Part shown: positions 23,839-35,705 of the stretch, piece after piece
How positions within the stretch are numbered: position 1 is the first letter of the stretch
Layout of the letters: each line of letters starts with the position of its first letter
Assembly (NCBI RefSeq): GCF_030272615.1
Contig: NC_081409.1
Span: forward strand, 914,860,340 to 914,924,339
From: Cryptomeria japonica
Lineage: Eukaryota > Streptophyta > Pinopsida > Cupressales > Cupressaceae
Direction: 5' to 3'
Length of the DNA stretch: 64,000 bases
Program-made: the position numbers and the translations under genes
Notes under the pieces: generated by a model
The model's input: the letters and a program-made list of their open reading frames with translations, nothing else
Told to the model about the DNA's origin: nothing
The model's database searches: none

Positions 23839-26208
23839 ATGCAAGACAGAAAAAGGTATTTTATCATGGCATCCACCTCTACAATTGAATACATAGCGAA
23901 CCCTACTGTTGTGGAAGTAATTAAAAGACTTAGGCCCGTATTTCAGTTGGTCCCCGAAATAGCAAAGAAAGATGATATATGCTTTGTTATCAAAAAGGAT
24001 GAAATATGGATGGAAGCAGTCATCCCCAGGACAATCTGGGTAACAGAAATGGGCTATGAAACAGATGACCACATAGTTGAAACTTATGCCAAAGCACTTC
24101 TGGAAGCCCCAAATGAACCTAAAGAAGAAATATTTGGTAGTGCTGAAACCATAGAAAGCCAAATTCAATCAAAGAAAAGAGTGAAGAAGGTAGAAGCTTT
24201 TGTGAGAAAAGGATCCAGACAAGCAAAAGCCATTAAGGAAGATGTATTAAAGAAAACCGGCATAACTGAAGATGAGTTGGCAGCCCCACAACCTGAAGCT
24301 CATCTATCATCGGTAGGTACTTCCTCAGAAGGAGATATGCCAGCAACCTTTAAAAGAGTTGTTAGGAAAAGAGACCCCTCATCGGCAACCACTCCTTCAC
24401 CTAGAAGGACAAGGCAAAAGCAACAAGCTGTGAGATCTCCGGTCAGAAAGGTCACACCTAAAAGGAAGCTGACCCCTAAGAAAAAGAAAAAGGCAAAAAC
24501 TGACTTGGCACCTCTAGACATTTTGTTAAATGAGATCACAGAGGAAGGAAAACTGAAGAACATAAAGAAAATATATGACACCCTATCGGTTGATGAGAAG
24601 GGGCAAGTTGAGGAGAGTGTAATACTACACATGGACATGTTTAAAAAGGTTTTGATGGAAGTCTTAAATGAAATTCCTGATGACTTATACAAAAGACTTG
24701 AGGCCAGAAGGCAAGGAGTAATTGAACTGGACAAGAAAATAAAAGTAGAAAAACTACTTGCTGTATATCCGGTAAATTCCCCAAAAGAAATTGATGATTT
24801 GATAGCTCAGGCCAACCGGATAGTTTTTTCCACTGCACACCGGCATATTTCACTGATGGCAGGTAGAGTTACAGAGGTTTCAGAGGAAACAGAAGATGGT
24901 TGGGACATATTTTTGGTTGAAAAAGAAAAACAAGAAGAATATAGGAATCCCAAGCCTATTAAGGTATATCGGAAAGATAAGGACAAAGGGAAAGGGAAAG
25001 TTGGTGGACCTCCAAGCATAAAGATTAAAGATAACCTACCTCCACCTGTAAAAATTGCAATCCGTGAAAATCAACCGGCAACTGAAAGCATGGATGTAGA
25101 GGATAGCAAAACAAATCTTGAAGTCCTATTCATTGTAAATGTTGATACCCAAAAGATCAACATAACAGTTGATAAAGACCCAAGTGAAAAATCAGATATG
25201 GCCAAAGGGCCTCCGGTAACAGGAAATACAGAGCAACCGGTAGCGGATACAGGGAAAAAGATGGAATCTGAAGCACAAACAGAGAAACCGACAGAGCTAA
25301 AGGCTCCAGAACAGATGCCACCGGTAAGAAATGAAGCAGGAAAACCAGTGCTAAAGGAAATGCAGACACAAACTGACCTGCCAGAGGTCAATACAAGCAT
25401 GGTCACTTCCACCGGTATTCAGGTTGTTGGGTCACCATCAAAGTCAACAAATGTGACTGAGGTATTACTTGAATCCATCAAGAAAATAACTGACTATAGC
25501 TCACAAGCTTACAAAGCAATAGATGATTCAATACCAATTTTGAAAACAATTGCTCCTAATTGTAATATAGATAATAAAGATTCTTTAGGACAGTTGGATA
25601 CACTATGTAAATACATTTCTGGAAATATTGAGCAGATATAGGTAGAATCTGTAAAGGACATTGTAGAAAAGGAGAAACAGAAATTCTTTGAGGAAGAAAT
25701 TAAGAAGTGTAACAGAGATTTTGACACACTTCTACCGGAACTGTGTAGTTTGTTAAAAGAGTACAAAAACCTGTACAAAGACACATGCAAAGCAAACTTC
25801 CTGACTATAGATATAGACAAGAAGATAAGCAAGACACAAGAAGAGATAAACAAGTTTGCAGACAATTTTGTCAACTCACCGGATTCATTATCTGTTTTTG
25901 AAGATAAGTTAGCAAATTTTGAGGCAGAATTACTTAAACAGGAGAAAGAGAAAGAGACAATAATAAATAAGGCAAAATACTTGAGATCTAAAATGAGTCC
26001 AAGATTGGATTATCTAGCATCTCTACGGAAGGAAATCTCAGAGGCATTATCACCGGGAAGTAAAACACCGGTAGAGCAATTGCAGCATCTAACCGGCACT
26101 GTGAAGAGAACTGAAACAGCAATAAAAGATAGCAAAAAGTTTATGGACAGTATAAACTTAATTTTGGGCGATCTTTTTCAGATAATAACTACCCAACTAC
26201 AAGGTTGA
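23839..26208 (+). pseudogene. E4 second ORF, ~790 codons, unknown helical protein, one TAG
   Basis: A single frame from 23839 to 26208 is interrupted only by TAG at 25639. A second in-frame ATG at 23866 begins MASTSTIEYIANP. The N-terminal ~110 residues look globular (RLRPVFQLVPEIAKKDDICF, then WMEAVIPRTIWVTEMGYET). A Lys/Arg-rich basic stretch follows (about residues 170-225, nuclear-localisation-like), then a helical part, a Pro/Glu/Thr-rich linker with many PVT/PAT repeats, and a C-terminal coiled coil (about residues 600-785). I recognise no family and no catalytic motif. It sits between gag and the 3' LTR where pol would normally be. Its general layout, a globular head, basic linker and helical tail, resembles the proteins at 31550-34758 and 50078-53524, but I see no clear sequence match. 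Confidence 0.7.
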
Positions 26209-26412
26209 GGTCATGGACCGGTATAACTACAAACTCTACTAACATCTTGACAACCTTTGTCATTGATGCCAAAGGGGGAGTAGTAGGATGAGAAAATTCA
26301 AAACACAGGGATCATATGCTCAGGGGGAGTCCCTCATTTTTTTGGTAAATTTTTGGTCTACACATTTTTGGACATCTTTTTGAAATTTCTCATGAGTGTT
26401 GCCATCAATGCC

Positions 26413-26424
26413 AAAGGGGGAGAT
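26413..26424 (+). promoter_or_regulatory. E4 polypurine tract
   Basis: AAAGGGGGAGAT precedes the 3' LTR. A second AAAGGGGGAG lies near 26271. Confidence 0.75.
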
Positions 26425-27240
26425 TGTTGGCATATGGACACTCCAATGAGACATTTTGTGTGATTGAAGGTTTTGTCATTGATGGCAACCTTGCAATCCT
26501 ATGGCACCGGCAAGACATTCTACCGACAAAGCATTATTCAAGCAAGACAGTGCATCGACATTAGCAAAACCACTTTACATCGGCACCGGCACCGGCACAG
26601 AAATAAAGATTTATACCGGCACAAAGGCCGACAAGATTTTTGATATGTAATATTTTGATTATTATTGCAAGCCGACTTGGCAAATTGTAAAATGACTCTT
26701 GTATATAAAAGAGATCATTATAGACATTTGTAGGGATAGGTATGCGAGCATAAAGAAAATTATTAGACAGACCTAATGTGTGAATTATAGGTCAAGGGTA
26801 TATGTAAAGAACAGAGCAAGAACCGGTACTGAATCTGGCATTGGAGATGCTATTATAAAGCAGTACAGATCATTGGATTAGTTTAATCCTTATTGTAAGT
26901 CAGTGTGACTTCTCACTGAGCAGTGTGCTCTAGGCAATTGGCCTTCCTGCATGTGTAGGCCCCTATTGTAAGCAATATTCTCTTATTGGCCAGTAAGTGA
27001 ATATTGTGGGTCACAAATCCCACCGAGGTTTTTCCCACACCGGGTTTCCTCGTTAAACATCTTGTGTTATGGTGTTCTTTTCATGTGGATGTTTTTGATT
27101 CTGTTTACTACATTAATTCTTGCATACCGGTACACTGTTACTTTATGTTCTGCATGTTTTGTCTTAAGAAAATTATAATACCGGTCAGATACTGATTCAC
27201 CCCCCCCCCCCCCATCTCAGTATCTGTGGGAACCCTAACA
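26425..27240 (+). repeat. E4 3' LTR
   Basis: 816 bp, starting TGTTGGCATATGG and ending CCCTAACA. It differs from the 5' LTR by scattered substitutions, a CACCGGCACCGGC expansion near 26580, and a shorter C-rich tract near 27200. Confidence 0.92.
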
Positions 27241-27296
27241 AAGCATAGGCAAAACACTAGGAAATTAGGCGAAATTTGTACTCTAAAAAGTGAAAA

Positions 27297-27336
27297 GTGG
27301 GGGTCCCCATTTGTAATGGGGTGACGTGTGAAGACG
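27297..27336. repeat. Conserved GGGGGTCCCC...AATGGGG hairpin motif, copy 1
   Basis: GTGGGGGTCCCC, ATTTGT, AATGGGG, then TGACGTGTGAAGACG. The CCCCATT/AATGGGG stem is perfect. Further copies are at 39021, 39584 and 54937. Confidence 0.75.
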
Positions 27337-27345
27337 CCATAACAC

Positions 27346-27735
27346 TTCCCTAGTCTGAATATGGTACCTGTAACCCTAAATTTTGAAGGTTTTAGGTCCA
27401 AGCTAAATTCACTTCAAGTCTGTGTTGTTCTCCCTCTTATTTGATTTTAGGTTTGCTCTGCTCTTAACTACGAATTAAGGCTGATTGCAATTTGAAAGGA
27501 TGAAACTAATCTCCTATATACCACCCTACACATTCAAAACCTCACACCCTATCTAATTAAGCCGGCTTGACTTATGTTAAAACATTTTCTATATTCATGA
27601 AGGTAAAGGCCGACTAAGGTGTTAAATTTCCCTTGAGCCGGTTTTGAAGGTGTGGATGTACAATGGAAAGTGCATATTGCAAGTGTGCGTGTACATGTAC
27701 ACAATCTTGAGTGTAGATATACATGAAGACAAAAG
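27346..27735. other. Non-coding flank
   Basis: AT-rich spacer between the repeat segment and the inverted LTR unit. No gene or clear repeat seen. Confidence 0.4.
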
Positions 27736-29572
27736 TGTAATGTCCCCTCTCTAGTTGATAGGCAGTTGAGTAGGATTGGCCTATCATTAAGGTTCCTGTA
27801 GGTTAGTAGAGTGGTTAGGGGACCCAACCAGGGGTTGTGGAGCTTATCAGGGATCTTTACGAGCCATTCCAGATAGTTTGAGGTAGTCTCCTATTTTTTT
27901 AGGAGGGTTCCTACTTTTTAGGAAGAGACTGATAGTCAGCTTGATGACCACCTAAAAGGTGGGGAGCGCAGTAGGAGGTCTTTGGAGCAGTCTTGTATGA
28001 GCAGGGACAGTTTCCTAAATTTTAGGAGGATTCCTATTTTTTAGGGATTGATTGAGAGTTGACCAAAACATATCAGGAGACCCTAGGGATAATTTTGGAG
28101 GCTGTGGTTGCAATTCCTATATTTTAGGGAGGATCCCTATTTTTGAGGAGGGGACTGGCAGTGGCTCTGCTATAGTTAGACATCACTAGGACGACACGTG
28201 CATTATTAGTCTTTAGTTCAGGATGGCTAGGTGATGTGGTTTGAATAAAAATTACATATTAAAGTATTGACTTTAATATTTAATTTAAATAAAATAAAGT
28301 GATTTAATCATGATGTCACTATATAATAAATTATTAAATTAATAAAGGATGCCATGTCCTAGTATCGCAACGTTGTTTTTAAAAGGTGGCCATTTGAGGG
28401 GTGTTCATTCATGAATAAAATTAATTTAATAAATGTCATATGGGCCTAGAATTCCAACACCCAACTTTGAGGAGGTTTTATTTATGAAAAATTACTTTAT
28501 GAAAGTTTATAAAAGGCCCCAAGATGAACGCCCAACCTTGAGGAGGAATTATTTCATAAAATAAACTTTAATAAAGTTGCTTGAAAACCCTAATTAGGGT
28601 GTGTGTTTTTGGAGACCAATAAACTAATATGTGAGGCTTCATTTTGAGCATTCAGTCTTTCATTTTCACAACGGGAAATTGCATGCGAGCTTTGAGAAAG
28701 GGTTTCTATAGTAGATCAGCCTCCTGTGAATGGAATTTCCTAAGCGTAATAGTGAATTGGATAAAAACCCAATTCATATTTGAGGGGAATTTACACAGGG
28801 TTCCTATTTGGGCTTCATTGGAGAGATTCTTATGCAGGTTTGGAGTTATTTTTAGAGGTAAATCAGACATTTTTGTAATGGCAGGTTGAATTCACCATTT
28901 AGTTGCAGATCTGGGATGTTTGGGCCTATGTCATCATCATTCAGCAGCAAATCCAACTTGCTATACCATTATTCAGTGAGAATATAACCTACTATAGCTA
29001 GGTGTTAGGGTTTGGAATCATAATCAGACATGTAATTGTTTATATAGTGGCTGGAAAGTGCATATTAGATTCGTGGCAGAGAAGATGATGGCTGAGAATT
29101 GCATATCAGACCTGTAGCAGCTCATATCAGTCCTGCTGTTGCAGATCAGACTTCATATCAGACCTGAAAGTGGTCATTTCCATTCCCAAAGTGGTCTACT
29201 GCAACCACAGCCTCCAAAATGATCCCCGAGGTCTCCTGATATGTTCTGGTTAACTCCCAGTCAATCCCTAAAACATAGGAGTCCTCCTAAAATTTAGGAA
29301 ACTGTTTGTGATCATCCAAGACTGCTCCAAAGATGATCTGCTGCGCTCCCCACCCTCTAAGTGATCATCAGACTAATTGTCAGTCTCCTATAAAGTAGGA
29401 ACCCTCCTAAAAAATAGGACACTGCCTCAAACTGTCTGGAATGGCTTGTAAAGATCCCTGCTAAGCTCCACAACCCCTGGTTGGGTCCCCTAACCACTCT
29501 GCTGACATACAGGCACCCTAATGATAGGCCAATCTTGCTCAACCACCTGTCAACTAGAGGGGGGACATGACA
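27736..29572. mobile_element. Unit bounded by two inverted LTR heads
   Basis: The left arm (27736-~28155) begins TGTAATGTCCCC. The right arm (~29195-29572) is its diverged reverse complement, beginning TGTCATGTCCCC when read inward. The arms share about 400 bp, including GGTTAGGGGACCCAACCAG. The outer flanks show AAAAG at 27731-27735 and 29572-29576, the latter overlapping the terminal base, which suggests insertion as one unit. The ~1 kb centre is AT-rich with no recognisable gene. Confidence 0.7.
27880..28155. repeat. CCTAAAATTTTAGG-type hairpins in the LTR head
   Basis: At least four small palindromes of the type TCCTA...TAGGA occur near 27888, 27907, 28012 and 28033, and again in the inverted arm. 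They sit where E1 carries ACTTACTA hairpins. Confidence 0.65.
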
Positions 29573-30492
29573 AAAGGCAAGTCGGCTAGGTTATATAATT
29601 TGTTTTTGTGTTGTCCTGATCAGGTTGGCTAGTTTAGGGAATCAATGATTGAACGCATAAAAAGAAGGCAAGCCTTCACTCCCAAAACACCATTCACACC
29701 TGATTTTTATTGCTCTGCTCTGCATTCAGGTCTAGTGCAAATTAGGGCCTGCTCTTCTAGGTCTGTAGGTCTGATTTTGACTGACTTTTAGATCTGACTT
29801 CTAAGTTGCAAGTCTGAGCTTTAGGTCTGATTTCTGAGTTTTAGTCTCTTCAAGGTTTGATTTTCATCTTGACTTTCCAACCTGATTTTCTGATGTTTTT
29901 TCAGGGTCTCATTTTCATGATCCTGCTCGGCAGAATTTAGACCTCCTATTGCACAAAATTCTGAGCGCATATTAGATGTTGAATTGCACAAAATGATGCA
30001 AGGGTGCATGTGAGGATTAGGCTTGCATGAGTGCATATGATAGGTATGTGTGCACAAGCCTAGGTAATGTGGAGCACATCAAAATAGCATGCTTGCACAA
30101 AGCTAGATGGAGCACATATGAGGGGTTACCTTGCACAAATTGTTGGTTGTAGCAGGATTCATACCTTGATTTGCACAGTTTGATGGTGGATTCAGAATAA
30201 GTGCTTGCACAAGGGATGAGCGCATAGGACACTTAGGTATGCATAAAAGTTGCTAAGGTGAAGGGCGGGATTTTATGGTGCCTTGGCACAACCCTAGGCA
30301 CTCATGAGGTGGAGCTATGCACAAGATAAGATGAGTGCATTTGGATGAAGTGGTTGCAGAGCATGAAGGGCACAAATGAAGGAGAGATATGCACAAGTTT
30401 GTACAAGCTATGACGGCCCTTGAATCCACACTTAGACATTTTTGAATGATCATCTTGAGGTAGGGTTTGACACTAGTGCACAACCTACCCCT
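29573..30492. repeat. GTCTGA and TTGCACAA/GAGCGCAT-rich low-complexity region
   Basis: 29740-29900 is rich in GTCTGA. 29930-30400 has recurring TTGCACAA and GAGCRCAT phrases in irregular order. No coding potential recognised. Confidence 0.4.
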
Positions 30493-31556
30493 TGTTGATG
30501 TGTCTTTTGTACATGACCAAACACAGAATAAAATACCTAGAGGTATCTTATCCTCTCTTGAATAAAGCTCCCCGAATGCTGAAGATTTCGCAGAAGGATC
30601 AATTGGAGCAACTCCAAGGTTCTGATATGTAGGTTCTCTACTCGTGGATAAGCACCAGTGGTCGTTGTGTTTGCTGTTTTACAAGGGGCCTTACGTACTT
30701 TCTAAGAAAGCTTGTTCTTGCAAGTACTTTTCAATAAGGAAACCGGATTCTCCTAATATTAACTGATGTTTCAAAAAAAAAGCAAAAGCTAAGGGGTTCA
30801 AGAAGGCGATGCTAAACTAATCCTAGGAATGACTAAATGAGGAGTGGTCTTGAGAAAACTCTACCAATTTCAGTATTGCCAAAAGATTACAACTCTACTG
30901 GAATTGGTGCAATCTTCTAAGGGGATTCAATGATTTTCAAATCATCAATGCAATAGATACTATCAATAAGATACATATCAATATCTCCAATAATGATTGA
31001 ACTCTTAAACAATTTCAATATCTCCAGTTGACCACACAAGGCGTGCTTACAATTAGTAAGGAGCTAGTGGTTTGGACTATGAGTTTTACCAAAGATCAAA
31101 CACAACATTCGTCCTTCAATCTAATTCTAAAATTTAAGTACTATCTCTACTAAGGGTGATTCAAGAAGATAAACAACCATGAAAATAGCCACAAGGATTG
31201 CAATAAAACACCATAACTTCAATATTTCATTGATCTCATAGCAAAATATAACAACAATTGTTTAACTTTCTCTCTTCACTACTTTTTTCTTTGCTGCTAA
31301 CAATCTTACTCTTTTTTTTTTCTAACTTTTTAAAATGAATTGAGTGATGGCTTATATAACACTCTCAAATACAATGAATGGCCTGGATTTAAAGAAGATC
31401 AAAGGCTGAGATGTTGACACCTAAACCCTAATTAGGGTTTGTTACAAAAATGACCCTATTTCGAGAAGTATTATCATCCCATAGCCAATAGAAATTGGCA
31501 CAAATAACAAGGAAACATAGCCCAATAGGAATTGAATTGCCACATCATTTCATAAC
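30493..31556 (-). repeat. LTR-like block B, copy 1
   Basis: Read on the minus strand it begins TGTTATGAAATG at 31556 and ends CACATCAACA at 30493, a TG...CA structure. A TATATAAG box lies near 31350. It follows the end of the minus-strand ORF, where a 3' LTR would be. It is clearly homologous to 47806-48690. No matching 5' LTR was found. Confidence 0.6.
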
Positions 31557-34500
31557 AACTTTTCATCTAGAATTTTGTTCCCTTTTCTATGTTCTTTTAT
31601 GGCATATTCAATAAATTTGGACGTAATCCCCTCGATCTCAGCAATGGGAATCTCATGTAGGTTCTTCATCCGCTCTTCCAAGTGAAGGATCTGATCAAAA
31701 GCTGCAAGAAGGGTCATCTCCCATCCATGCTCTAGTTCTTTTGTTTTCTCGATCAGGAACATAGTAACATACATCTGATCTCGCTACTTTTCTGTGATCA
31801 TGTTCTCCTCTTTGCAAAAAATAATCTTGATCTTGTCTTCCAATTCTTGGACATCCACATTTGTTTCGATCTCTATCCTTCAGTCAAGGATTGTACATAA
31901 TACATCAAACACCTTATCCTGAATAGGATGGATAGTGCCCTCAACTTGGCTGCATCTACTATTGATGTCTTCAAATAGAAATTCCTTCATTTGGAGCAAA
32001 GTTGACCATTGTAGAAGATTATGGGTTCCTCCATCAATTATCTTCTCTTGTGCTAAAACCTGCCTTGACGTCCTTCTTACCACTTGTAATACAGGGATGA
32101 TAATGTCTCTAGTGTGAGTGAATGCATCTACAATTATCAATAGATTATGAATGATCTCAAGGACTTGGATAGCTTTGTGGATTGTCTTCATCATTCTTGT
32201 TATAAATTCCATGGCTACCTTGTAGGATTCATCAATCCATGAACTTATGAGTTGGGCTAAGTTCTTCATCTTCTCTGCCTCATTTATTGACTCAGGAGGG
32301 AGTGCATGCAAGGGTGATATTGCTGGATCTTGTCGCTTTAATGGTTGATTAAGGTGGCTAAAATAATTCCTCCAAGCGCTAACCTCCTTTTCTAACCTCT
32401 TATTCTTTTCCATTTCTTCCTTGAGTTTATCATTAATTGCTCTCACTGAATCAGTTGCTTCTTCCATGGCTTGCTCGGAGGTAAGTGGACCAAGATCAAA
32501 TGTCTCTAAATCATATTCTTCTGCCATAATCTCATCCTCATACTTGTCCACTGCTAGTGTAGCTACCTGTATCTTCCTGGGTCCTGCATCATCTCCAATT
32601 ACCTTTGAGATGTTTGTAGCCTTCTTCTTTTCGATTTCTTCGTGAGAGTTTCCTATGAGACTTTCCAAATCAAATACTTGTTCTTCCTGTTCAACTACAA
32701 CTACCCTCGTCAATCTTTCTTTCAACCAATCTGGAATGGAAGACTTTCTTTCCCTTACTTGTATTTCCTCAGGCAAAGGTCTTCGGCTTTGAAAGGAGAT
32801 GTTGCTTCATCATCATTCTTTTCTTCTTGTTGCTCATTAGCACCAACTTGGAGAGGAAGAGACTATCTTGATGAGTGCTGAGGTGTTCGTCCTTTGCCTC
32901 GTTTATCATTCTGTATTGTGGATTCCATAGACTCATCTACTTCATACACCTTCTCTCTTTGATTCTCTACTTGACTTATCTCCTTTTCATGTCTAGAAGA
33001 AGTACTCGATGGACGATCAAGATTCACCTTTTGTTTCTTCTTGGATGGTTCTTTCTTGTTAGGTCCTTCCTTTCTCTTTGACCCCTTGGAATGAGAAGTA
33101 TTCTCACTCACACTTGCTTCTCCTTCTTCTATTCTTGCTTCTAGGGTGAATGTCATGGCTATATTCTGCTCCTTCAATTTTTGATGCTGTACGTCCACCC
33201 ATCTGCGAGTGCAATTTAAAACTGGGTCCATCAATGCTCTCAGGTTTGCAACTTCTTGCTCATTCCAATCTATCTTCACTTCTTTATCTTCCTTCTCATA
33301 GGATGATTGGAGATATCTACCACTGTCTTGTGCTTGATCGGCTACTCTATAAACTTTACATTTCCTAATAAGATCCAAGGGTAATCTAGAATGCATCTTT
33401 CTTTTCACCTCCACATCATCCTGAACATTCATTCAAAAGTCTTCTACTTGAAACACATTTCTGTACTTCTTCCCAACTTTCTCTTCCATATGACCATGGG
33501 GATCAAAATTCTCTCTCGAGGCAAAGGATGTGAATGAATACAGAGATAGTTCCTTTTCTGCATCTTCGGCTGCTTGAGAATTAGGACACACTTAATTGAA
33601 TTTCCTAGTGAAATCGGTACGGGAATACCATTTCCATGCTTATGTCTTGGTGCTTTAGCACAAGCTGCCAACTGTCTAGTCACTTCAAGTGGTATTATTC
33701 TATCTGTAGGATACCTTGGCAACATATAAGGAGGTGAAGGACATCCATGGATCCTGATGTAGGTGAATTTTGGAAATTGAATGAACCATGCACCATGTTT
33801 CTTCACGAGCTCTTGTGCTTCCGGAGACAGTCGATGGTGAATCCCTCTTTGCAATGTCCTAGTGATATACATTGTGAAGGTGTCATTGACTAGTTTGTTG
33901 TAATTCTTAGGTGGATGATGTGGTTGAGCATAAGAATCACATGTTCTTATCTCTCCTGTCCCTCTCCCAACAACTCCTCTATGTGGTAGCCCTGCATACT
34001 CAAAACCTCTGACTAAAGAATATATAACATATGAACTCATGTGGAATGACTTAGTAGGGACTAGCCTCCTCAACTGCACATCTAGGTTGTTGCTAATAAT
34101 TCTGGCCCAATTGAACATTCCTTTTCCTTGGATGATCACTTGAATAAAGAAGAACATCCACTTGTCGAAAAAGAAGGCCTGAGAGGCACCTATAACCCGA
34201 TTGAGCATGGTTATCAAGTCTCTGAATTGCTCTTGGAAATCAATTTTGTTGCGTATTAGGTATCTTGTTCAAGCGAGGCCTACTCATGAGTAACCAAGTC
34301 TTATTGATGAAGTTCAGACAGGTATCAGGATCATCTTCATAGATAGACCTAGCTCCTTCTAAGCTCTTGTAGATCATATCTCTCGGCTTCGGAAGATGAA
34401 AAACTTCACTTATAGCTTCTTCTGAAAGATAGGCTAGGATAGTTCCATCCTCGGCTACGATTGTCCTTGAATGTGAATCATAGTGCCTGGCACATTCGAT

Positions 34501-34758
34501 CATTTGCTCATGACATCTAACTGCGGGAGGGAAGCCTGCGGCCTTGATGATGCCACTCTCAATTATCTTCTTGGCTGTGGGTGATAGCTTGCTGATGTAG
34601 GGTGCTTCTCGAAACTTCTTCACATTGAAGTTCCCTAAGTTGGTGTCTCCAATATTGCTCCATTTGGACACGATCCTAGTCTCCAAATCATCGTTCTTTT
34701 GATCTTCTTTAATGAGAGCCTGCCGGGTAGCGGATCCACTCGCCTTGGGGGCCGTCAT
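31550..34758 (-). pseudogene. Large retroelement-associated protein of unknown function, copy 1 (decayed)
   Basis: About 1070 codons spread over at least three frames: 34758-34240, 34217-33444, 33432-32863, 32776-31880 and 31774-31550. The N-terminal ~400 residues align with the plus-strand copy at 50078: FRDLITMLNRVIG with IRDIITLLRRIMG, then FIQFPKFTYIRI and PPYMLPRYPTDRIIPLE with QPYMLPRYPIDKIILME. A Lys/Glu-rich linker and long helical C-terminus follow. I see no RT, protease or integrase. The N-terminal pattern recalls the putative plant transposon-protein domain family found in retroelements; that is a guess needing a profile search. A stretch just inside 34240 is shifted by one base, so this copy is dead. 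Confidence 0.65.
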
Positions 34759-35705
34759 TTGCTACCTACAAAAAAGAGGCTTAAGTTAGGTTTACGTGTA
34801 GAACCTTAGCTAGGTGACTTGAGATTCCTTAAAATTTGAAATGATAAAACCTTAAAAATTATGAATTTTCAAACTTGGCATCACCTAGAAATTAGACTAG
34901 ATATTGAAGACCTAACATTAAGAAGATGGATGCAGAAACTTGAATCAGATCTTCAATACCTTGTCAAAAAAATCAGATTGTACACCTTACCTTTGATTTC
35001 TAATTATCAACTTGAAAAGCTGGATAAAAAAATGGAGATTGCTGCTGGATTCGCCTTTCGTCCAAGTGGTATTCAAAGGGTTTCAAAAGTCTTTGATCTG
35101 CACTTCAGGTTCACCTTTGTAGATTCAATCCTTAACCAGCCTTTATGGATCAGAAATTCGCCTTCTTACTGCAATCTGCTCTTCCACTTCTGCTCCTCAA
35201 ATTCGCTTAGGAAGAAATACAAATGAATGATTAATGTTTGCCAAACTTACTTACCTTTATATGGCGATTTCCTCATTTTCTCAAGAGGCTGACCTCTTAA
35301 ATAAACAAATAAAATTAAAAAAATTCATCTTCAAGGTGGCCGACCTAGCAATAAGGCTAAAAAAAAAATATAATTGGGCGACAAAGAGTGAATTTTTGAA
35401 TTTTAAGGCCCAAAGATCAATTTAACACGTTTGACAAATGTTTAACCAAGGCGGATTTGCATTATTTATCCAAATGAGGATTAATTAGCAATTTATGAGA
35501 GGGAAAATGTGTCTTGAATGCGACTTTGCTTGTGAATCTCTTAAAGAGGCATAGGCAAGCTTAGGAGATATTGATGTTTCTTTAGTGTTTGCCACTTTTC
35601 TTCTCCATTTTTTCATTATTTCACCATCTTGATCCTTGACCTCTAATGTTCTTGCCATTATGAGCTTTGCCTTCAACCAAGGTGAAAAATGGGGGTTTCT
35701 AAGGA
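34759..35705 (-). other. Spacer between the minus-strand gene and the hairpin array
   Basis: AT-rich, no recognisable gene. If the minus-strand gene belongs to an LTR element, this would be its leader, but I find no primer site here. Confidence 0.4.

Larger units (their letters stand above)
21550..27240 (+). mobile_element. E4: RT-less LTR retrotransposon with two protein genes
   Basis: The target duplication is AAGCA at 21545-21549 and 27241-27245. The LTRs are TGTTGGCATATGG...CCCTAACA, 810 and 816 bp, several percent diverged. A tRNA-Met primer site and a purine tract are present. It encodes a coiled-coil plus zinc-knuckle protein and a second ORF of about 790 codons. No protease, RT, RNase H or integrase motif is visible, so it must be mobilised in trans. 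LTR ends and primer site would suit a Copia- or Ty3-type helper; the class cannot be decided. Confidence 0.9.
21181..27345. repeat. Repeat segment homologous to 54530-54985, split by E4
   Basis: 21181-21549 joined to 27246-27345 aligns with 54530-54985: both run from TTAACCACTCAAAATCA through CAAAAACCCT to the hairpin GGGGGTCCCC...AATGGGG. E4 interrupts this copy only. This empty-site comparison confirms the E4 boundaries. Confidence 0.8.

Noticed and set aside
24300-25412. Minus-strand frames opposite the E4 second ORF
   Set aside because: Cys/Phe/Ser-rich shadows of a Lys/Glu-rich gene.
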